Source: Ascoidea rubescens DSM 1968 (lineage: Eukaryota > Ascomycota > Saccharomycetes > Ascoideales > Ascoideaceae). From it: a stretch of DNA of 64,000 nt. A model generated the notes under the pieces. It searched no databases, was not told the DNA's origin, and saw nothing but the letters and a program-made list of their open reading frames with translations. Shown here one piece after another: positions 58,903 to 64,000 of the stretch. The DNA lies in NCBI RefSeq assembly GCF_001661345.1, contig NW_017962913.1, positions 2,175,428-2,239,427 on the forward strand. Direction: 5' to 3'. The first letter of the stretch is position 1, and each line of letters begins with the position of its first letter. Both the position numbers and the translations under genes were made by a program.

Positions 58903-61134
58903 TTATACTTCAGTGCTATGAACATTTTTTGAATGGCGCTTTAAGTTTGCCATTGTGCCAAAATATCTTTCACAAACTTCACATTTGAAATTTCTTTCTT
59001 TTAAATGAATGAGTTTATAATGGACTGACAAGTTGTTTTTATATTTAAAACATCTTGAGCATTTGGAGCATGGAAAAGGCCTTTCAGAACCAAGATGAAT
59101 TATATTAAAGTGATTAGTTAATTCTCTTTTGCTTGTAAAAGTTAGAGAGCATTTTGAACAGGTTTCAATGGACATTGAAGAAGGGGACTGAGCAGTATTG
59201 TCGCTCAATGGTTTTGAGTTGGGTGCCTGTGAATTTTCTGATAATTGAGGAGATTGAGTTGAATCGGATGATAGTTGTCCTTTTTTAAGGCCATCGGTAT
59301 TTATCAATTGGTTTTGATTTGAGAAATCCAAATCTAGTGGTTTTTTGTTTTCAATTGAATCTTCCGATTCAATTGTAGCGCTATCATTATCGTTGTTGTT
59401 ATTTTGGAGATTATTTCCGTCTTCATCGTCATCTTCAGCATCCTCTTCGTCATCACTTTGGCTGTTCATTTCCATTTCCAATTCCAATTCCATTTGTTTT
59501 TGTTTTTGCTGCTGGTTTTGTTTATCATCTAATAAGCTATTTTGAAAGTTATTTTCAATTTCAGAGTGTGAGTCTTTTTGTAGATTGTTGGATAAATTGT
59601 GTGAATGTTGGAGGTTAATATGATTTGAGATTAGGTTTGTATTGTGGTTGTAGTCTATAATTTGAGTATTTGAAATTGTATTTGGATTTGAAACAGCTTT
59701 TGAAATTGAGTTTTCTTCATTTTTATTGAGAATTAGGTAATCATTTTTGAAGCTGTTTTTGAATTTGTTTTTATAATTGAAATGGAGATTTTCTTTTTGT
59801 TTGCCTATTTTTTTGTGGGTATTGAATTGGAAAGTATGAGATTGAGATGAATTTTGAGTTGATGGGTTGATATCGATATGGTCGTGTATGTTGTCAGCGT
59901 TAATTTGCAAGTCATTATCTATAGTATCAGCGTCAATTTGGATATTATTGTCAGCGCTTATTTCCGATTCATCATTATCATTATCATTATTATTATCATT
60001 ATCATTTTGGTTGAAGAATACGTTATTGAATTCTTTATTAAATTCGTGATCGAGTATTAGATCAATTTTTTTATTTGTAGATTTAGATGGAGATTTATTT
60101 TTGTTGATGCAGTTGTTGTTGTTTTTGAGAATGGTGGATGAATCGTTTTGAGAGAAGGAGTTGTTTCTTGTGGGTTTGTTGAGGATGTGAATTCTTTTGT
60201 AGTGGTAGGATAGGGATTGTTTGTATTTGTATGATCTTTTGCATTTGGGGCATTTGTAGAGCTGTAGGTTGAATATGTTTTGGTTGAATTCGTTTTTGAT
60301 GGTTTTGTCGTTGTCAATATCTGTGTAGTTTGATTCGATATCATCGTTTTCGTTATTGTTATTATGGATATGGTTATTCTGATTCTGATTTTGATTCTGA
60401 TTTTGATTCTGATTCTGATTCTGATTTTGATTTTGATTTTGATTTTGATTCTGATTCTGATTCTGATTCTGATTTTGATTTTTAATAGACTTTATATTAT
60501 TTAAAAGTGAAGGCAAATCAATTAGAGTATTATCTGTGATTAGGTCATTTAAAGAATTAATTGGGATTGAGGTTAATAAATTTTGAGCGTCGTGATTATT
60601 AGAGGGAGTAATTGAGTTAATTGAAGTGATTGAAGTAATTGGGGGGATGTTGAAGATTTTGTTTATTATATCGTTGATTGTTGCGGGAGAAGGGTTGTTG
60701 ATTTTGATTGATAGAAGGTAGTTTTTGAGATTTAGTTTAAATATGCTTTGGTTGTGGATTAGGTTGTTGATGATGTTGAGGTGGTTGATTAGTTTTAGTT
60801 CGTAGAAGAGGATGATTTTTTGGATGTCGTTTTTGTAGATTGCATTGTAGAGAGAGTTTTGCAGTGAGAGAGTAGTATTAGTATTAGTAGTAGTATTAGT
60901 ATTAGTATTAGTAGTAGTATTGTTAGTGGTAGTGGTAGTAGTAGTAGTAGAAGGGATTGAATTTTCAGTTGAATTTTCAGTTGAATTTTCAGGCGAGGAT
61001 TGAGTTGAAGTTGAAGTTGGAATTTGGATTGGAATTTGGATTGGAATTGGAATTGAATTTTTCAATTTTTTGTTTGAATGAATTTCATTATTCATTTTTG
61101 AATGGAGCGATAAGTGATTATTATTAATTATCAA
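58903..61134 (-). CDS. C2H2 zinc-finger protein with Asn/Gln-rich domains
   Basis: Probable DNA-binding transcription factor, 743 residues, not matched to a named gene. It has four C2H2 fingers: one near residue 295 (CPKCKRSYKYKQSLSYHYKRIH) and three at the C-terminus (about 663-740: CSKCSLTFTSKRELTNHFNIIH, CSKCSRCFKYKNNLSVHYKLIH, CEVCERYFGTMANLKRHSKNVH). The last three are tandem with standard linkers (LGSERPFP and LKERNFK). The rest is low complexity: Ser/Thr/Asn at the N-terminus, a Gln-Asn dipeptide run of about 30 residues (DNA 60379-60480), acidic DDEEDAEDDDEDG and Gln-rich stretches that could act in activation. It ends with the last finger, only a few residues before the stop. Confidence 0.88.
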   Translation of the reverse strand: MIINNNHLSLHSKMNNEIHSNKKLKNSIPIPIQIPIQIPTSTSTQSSPENSTENSTENSIPSTTTTTTTTNNTTTNTNTNTTTNTNTTLSLQNSLYNAIYKNDIQKIILFYELKLINHLNIINNLIHNQSIFKLNLKNYLLSIKINNPSPATINDIINKIFNIPPITSITSINSITPSNNHDAQNLLTSIPINSLNDLITDNTLIDLPSLLNNIKSIKNQNQNQNQNQNQNQNQNQNQNQNQNQNQNQNQNQNNHIHNNNNENDDIESNYTDIDNDKTIKNEFNQNIFNLQLYKCPKCKRSYKYKQSLSYHYKRIHILNKPTRNNSFSQNDSSTILKNNNNCINKNKSPSKSTNKKIDLILDHEFNKEFNNVFFNQNDNDNNNDNDNDESEISADNNIQIDADTIDNDLQINADNIHDHIDINPSTQNSSQSHTFQFNTHKKIGKQKENLHFNYKNKFKNSFKNDYLILNKNEENSISKAVSNPNTISNTQIIDYNHNTNLISNHINLQHSHNLSNNLQKDSHSEIENNFQNSLLDDKQNQQQKQKQMELELEMEMNSQSDDEEDAEDDDEDGNNLQNNNNDNDSATIESEDSIENKKPLDLDFSNQNQLINTDGLKKGQLSSDSTQSPQLSENSQAPNSKPLSDNTAQSPSSMSIETCSKCSLTFTSKRELTNHFNIIHLGSERPFPCSKCSRCFKYKNNLSVHYKLIHLKERNFKCEVCERYFGTMANLKRHSKNVHSTEV
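60379..60480 (-). repeat. 6-bp repeat coding for a Gln-Asn run
   Basis: GATTCT/GATTTT units on the + strand, read on the minus strand as alternating Asn-Gln codons within the zinc-finger gene. Confidence 0.85.
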
Positions 61135-61177
61135 TTATTAATTATCAATTATTAGTTATTATAGATTATTATTATAG

Positions 61178-61210
<33 letters not shown>

Positions 61211-61941
61211 GATTATAATGATTATATAGTATAGGATATAGATTAGTATGAATTGGGCAATGTTGGAGAGGATGGAGATAATATAGACATAATGAGGTTA
61301 AGAGTGAGAAGGAGTATAATTGGACATTTTTATTAGAAAGAAATAATAGAGAGGATTGAAGAGAGATAGAAGAGAGAGAATTGAAAAGAAATGAAAACAA
61401 AGAAAGAAAGAAAGAGGAAGTGGGAAAGGGGAGTGTGGAAAGAGAGTTAAAAAAGAGAAAAAGAGAAAAAGAGAGTAGAGTAAGAGGGAAGAGAAAAAGG
61501 AAAGTAGGTGAATATTTGTGTAGTAGAACAGTAGAGTAGGTGAATAGGTGAATAGGCGAAAGGAAATAAGACTTTATTGGAGATAAGGTTGAGAAGTGGT
61601 AGAGGAATAGGAATATGAAAGAGTGAAGTAGGAAGAAAGTGAGCAAGATAGTGGGATAAAATGAACAGAGAGTATTGAAAGAGGAGCTGAAAGAGGAATA
61701 TTGGAGCTGAGAAAGAGCATTTTACTGCTGGAACAGTCTGTTGTTGGTGCGATAGAAGAATAATCGAAGAGGAGCAGAGCAGAATAGCAGAATAGAATAG
61801 CAAATAGTGAGAAGCAAGGCGAGAGGAGGGAGGTTGACAGCTCCGTCAGCGCTTAGGTAAGCGCGGTATCCCCTTACAGCTCTTCTTCAGCTGAGTCTCC
61901 AAACACTGCAGCCGCTGTTGCCTCTGTCGCCACTGCTCAAG
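61135..61941. promoter_or_regulatory. Divergent zinc-finger/GC-rich gene intergenic region
   Basis: 807 bp. The zinc-finger side is AT-rich (AATTATCAATT tandem, 61117-61160, and an ATT tract, 61160-61207); the middle is a purine-rich stretch (61380-61500, AAAGAAAG/AGAGAG). The right end is GC-rich with a GCGCTTAGGTAAGCGC inverted repeat (61849-61864). Frames reading the poly-purine tract on the minus strand are shadows. Confidence 0.6.
61849..61864. repeat. Inverted repeat with TAAGCGC arms
   Basis: GCGCTTA-GG-TAAGCGC: perfect 7-bp arms with a 2-bp spacer, 78 bp before the next ATG. The TAAGCGC word recalls the large palindrome at 9281. Confidence 0.7.
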
Positions 61942-62781
61942 ATGTCGAAGCCAGGCGCACACCAGCAGAAGCTCGTCCAGCAGAAGCCTGTCCAGCATGG
62001 GGTTGGCCAATACGTCGAGCACAGTGATGGTTACGGCATCGAGGAAGATGATGGTGATGGTGAATGTAAACACGATGGCGCTAACGGTGGCAATGTGAAT
62101 GAGAACGAGAACGGCAACAGCACTGCCAATGATGACAACGGTGATGAGGACGGTGACGAAGATACCAGTATCCACGAGATCAACCTTTCAGACATCAGCG
62201 TGGACGAGAACCAGGGACCAGCAGCGCCACAGACAGCACAGACAGCACCGGCAGCACAGACAGCAGGTTGGGTTCCCATGACCCAGCTAAGGATGAACAG
62301 CCACAGCGAGGCGCTTCTCAAGGAGTGCCTCTCCAAGTTTCCCGACCGCGCGCTCGACCTTCTCGCGGTCGTGAAGGCGTCTGTCGGCCGCTCAGCGTGC
62401 AGCAAGAGCAAGCTTGCCTCGCTCGACAAACGGCTCCAGAACACACACGAGCCCGTTCCCACGTTCGAGGGCTTTCCAACCAACATTCGCGCCCTCGCCG
62501 AGCAGCAGCAGGCACGGCTCACACACGCGCCGGTGGTTGTTGGAGGCCAAACGTACATGGCCACGGCCGAAACTCCTCTCGCAGTGCCTGACCAATTCCG
62601 GGTAGTCTTATTTGGATCTGGCGTGTCCGACAAGCAGAGGCTCCAGATCAAGCAGCAGAGGCGCCAGGAGAACCGTATTTTGCGCAGGGAAAAGATGAAG
62701 AAGAGGAACAAAAGAATAAAGCTGCAGAAAAAGCTGCAGAGGCAGCAGCACCAGCAGCAGAACAAAAAGGTCGGCAATTAA
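61942..62781 (+). CDS. GC-rich gene encoding a protein with basic C-terminus, unknown function
   Basis: Not recognised; 279 residues from the ATG at 61942 (MSKPGAHQQKL); the frame is open 8 codons upstream. Residues about 30-75 are acidic and Asn/Gly-rich, about 80-100 are Ala/Gln-rich, and about 105-225 could be ordered (SEALLKECLSKFPDRALDLL, RALAEQQQARLTHAPVVVGG, TPLAVPDQFRVVLFGSG). The last 60 residues are very basic with a long helix-like stretch (QRRQENRILRREKMKKRN, then Lys/Gln-rich), as in nucleolar or ribosome-biogenesis proteins; that is inference. Base composition is the oddity: the block 62341-62400 is 44 of 60 G+C by hand count, against roughly one third in neighbouring genes. It ends 199 bp before the YPK-type kinase start. 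Confidence 0.75.
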   Translation: MSKPGAHQQKLVQQKPVQHGVGQYVEHSDGYGIEEDDGDGECKHDGANGGNVNENENGNSTANDDNGDEDGDEDTSIHEINLSDISVDENQGPAAPQTAQTAPAAQTAGWVPMTQLRMNSHSEALLKECLSKFPDRALDLLAVVKASVGRSACSKSKLASLDKRLQNTHEPVPTFEGFPTNIRALAEQQQARLTHAPVVVGGQTYMATAETPLAVPDQFRVVLFGSGVSDKQRLQIKQQRRQENRILRREKMKKRNKRIKLQKKLQRQQHQQQNKKVGN

Positions 62782-62980
62782 GCGCCCACCACGAACACTA
62801 CGAACACCACCGCACGTGCCACTGACCTGTTTTTCTCCATGGCTTTGTAATGGCACTTTCTACTTCATCGCTCTTCAACGTATCTCATATCATATCCCAT
62901 ATCATATCCCATATCATATCCCATATCATATTATATAATATCCTATATTACATCCTCTATCTCATCTTTCTTCTCGTGTA
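62782..62980. other. Short leader region with 12-bp CATATCATATCC repeats
   Basis: 199 bp before the YPK-type kinase gene. The stretch about 62886-62935 is a tandem of roughly four 12-bp units. Confidence 0.7.
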
Positions 62981-64000
62981 ATGCCCTCTGCTGCTCCCTC
63001 CACTAGAAGAGAGTTGCCTGGCTTGACTGTTAAGGTCTACAATGGGAAAAACCTCAGGTTGCCCTTCAGCTTGATTTCCAACGAGTTCATTCTCAGAAAA
63101 ATCAGCGACTGCGCTTACAACTGTGATACAAATCTTCTCAATCAAAACATAAAACAACACATATCCAACCAAGATGAATCTCTCAATTCCGCCATAAAAA
63201 ACATCAACCTCAACAGCAACACTAACCCAAATGCCACCAACCATGCCACCAACCACACCACCACCAATTCCAACAACCACAACAGAATCAATCTGTCCAT
63301 CCTCGACGAAAATATAGACTCCCCCCATACAATCCATTCCTCAGACTCCATACAAAACAACATTGACACAAATGATCCATCAAATATCAGCTCAAACAAC
63401 GTGAACTCAAATAAACAGCCCTATCTATCTCCAGAGGCTGCCACCTCTTGTTTACCTTCCATAATAGCTGTCCCCAACACTGTTCAAAACAACAACAACT
63501 CCACCAACTCCCACCCTTCTCCTAACCCAAACCACAACAACCTCATCAAAAACCCATTAATCTACATGACAATAGAATACGATAAAACGGTTTCTCTAGT
63601 TGAACCTTCCTCCGGTCTCATCAAAAACCCTACTTTCAATAACGTTTCAAACTTCGATGTCATCAGAAATGGCCTCCTCACAATCCAACTCTTTGTCAAA
63701 ATCCCAAACATCCTAATTCCAAAGGACATCAACTCAATCTACAAAAACAAAAATAACTTCAACCTAAAAACTCCCTCCCAACAAATCCTCATCGGCACTG
63801 CTAGAATCCCCCTAAACCTAAACAACTTCTCTTCCAAAAAGAGACTTCTCAACCACGAATGGCTAAAACTAATCAACGACAACGTAATCAACGGCTATAT
63901 CTCAATAACAATAGAATACAAACCTTCCTCAACTAACCTTTCAAAATCCCTCTCAATCGACCAATTCGACCTCCTAAAAGTCATCGGCAAGGGTTCCTTT
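62981..64000 (+). CDS. YPK1/YPK2-type AGC protein kinase, 3' end cut by window
   Basis: N-terminal 340 codons of an AGC kinase of the plasma-membrane stress (TORC2) pathway, running off the right edge. The start (MPSAAPSTRRELPGLTVKVYN) leads into a C2-like N-terminal domain typical of Ypk kinases (LTVKVYNGKNLRLPF, LTIQLFVKIPNILIP, ILIGTARIPLNL, HEWLKLINDNVINGYISITIEY), interrupted by an Asn/Ser-rich insert (about residues 75-190). The kinase domain begins at SIDQFDLLKVIGKGSF, where the ATP-loop Gly-x-Gly is visible at the edge. Ypk1/Ypk2 is favoured over Sch9 by the VIGKGSF wording. The catalytic region, turn motif and hydrophobic motif lie outside the window. Codons are strikingly rich in C at third positions. 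Confidence 0.85.
   Translation, partial: MPSAAPSTRRELPGLTVKVYNGKNLRLPFSLISNEFILRKISDCAYNCDTNLLNQNIKQHISNQDESLNSAIKNINLNSNTNPNATNHATNHTTTNSNNHNRINLSILDENIDSPHTIHSSDSIQNNIDTNDPSNISSNNVNSNKQPYLSPEAATSCLPSIIAVPNTVQNNNNSTNSHPSPNPNHNNLIKNPLIYMTIEYDKTVSLVEPSSGLIKNPTFNNVSNFDVIRNGLLTIQLFVKIPNILIPKDINSIYKNKNNFNLKTPSQQILIGTARIPLNLNNFSSKKRLLNHEWLKLINDNVINGYISITIEYKPSSTNLSKSLSIDQFDLLKVIGKGSF

Noticed and set aside
58713-58925. Small frame with KIHPL repeats after the zinc-finger gene
   Set aside because: Overlaps the zinc-finger stop region in another frame and is explained by a 15-bp tandem repeat.
1-64000. Virus-like elements, LTRs, CRISPR arrays, plasmid-like toxin systems
   Set aside because: No reverse transcriptase, integrase, capsid-like or transposase frame, no paired LTR and no spaced direct-repeat array was recognised. 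The tandem repeats present are microsatellites or coding repeats.

Overview
The window is a stretch of nuclear DNA from a budding yeast (Saccharomycotina) that is not a close relative of Saccharomyces cerevisiae. Evidence: compact, mostly intronless genes; a few short introns with GTATGT/GTAAGT donors and TACTAAC-like branch sites; yeast wall proteins (a PIR protein, two GPI-anchored proteins, a putative beta-1,2-mannosyltransferase); and families such as NudC, SPX-RING and BMT that S. cerevisiae lacks. Background base composition is very AT-rich, with Asn/Ser/Asp-rich disordered segments and AAT/ATT microsatellites. CTG codons are scarce, so the CUG assignment, and with it the exact clade, cannot be settled from this window.

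Layout: 0.2-1.3 kb PIL1/LSP1; 2.0-3.7 kb SPX-RING protein; 4.8 kb a 26-residue Cys-rich metallothionein; 5.1-5.7 kb glutathione transferase; 6.4-7.1 kb NudC; 7.5-9.2 kb TIM54, divergent from intron-containing STI1 (9.5-11.5 kb); 11.8-14.8 kb CTK1; 16.9-17.5 kb YPT1, divergent from SPC3 (17.7-18.3 kb); 19-21 kb a tandem pair of eight-cysteine GPI proteins; 21.8-23.7 kb BMT-type mannosyltransferase; 23.7-26.8 kb an AT-rich gene desert with a 39-bp repeat array; 26.8-28.2 kb ARO8; 28.9-29.2 kb glutaredoxin, divergent from SPT2 (29.7-31.2 kb); 31.9-34.5 kb TRF4/5, divergent from POM33/PER33 (35.1-36.1 kb); 36.4-37.4 kb LCP5, divergent from NSA2 (37.7-38.6 kb); 39.7-41.4 kb TUB2 with two introns; 42.6-43.5 kb PIR protein, interrupted by one ambiguous base; 44.7-46.2 kb ADE4; 46.8-47.3 kb a doubtful Lys-repeat gene; 48.3-53.9 kb two unknown disordered proteins and an FHA protein; 54.8-56.7 kb KEX1; 57.2-58.2 kb GOR1-like dehydrogenase; 58.9-61.1 kb C2H2 zinc-finger protein; 61.9-62.8 kb a GC-rich gene of unknown function; 63.0-64.0 kb the N-terminal part of a YPK1/2-type kinase cut by the window edge.

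Most genes are housekeeping: transcription and chromatin (CTK1, SPT2), ribosome biogenesis (LCP5, NSA2), RNA surveillance (TRF4/5), secretion and the cell surface (YPT1, SPC3, KEX1, PIR, GPI proteins, BMT), mitochondrial import (TIM54), cytoskeleton (TUB2, NudC), purine and amino-acid metabolism (ADE4, ARO8) and metal/redox defence (metallothionein, GST, glutaredoxin). No operon-like system, virus-like element, CRISPR array or tRNA gene was recognised. The most unusual features are the 39-bp degenerate tandem array in the 3-kb desert, GC-rich islets in six of the divergent intergenic regions, a perfect 13-bp-arm GC-rich palindrome between TIM54 and STI1, the small metallothionein, the eight-cysteine GPI pair, and three adjacent genes sharing a basic motif and a hydrophobic C-terminal end.
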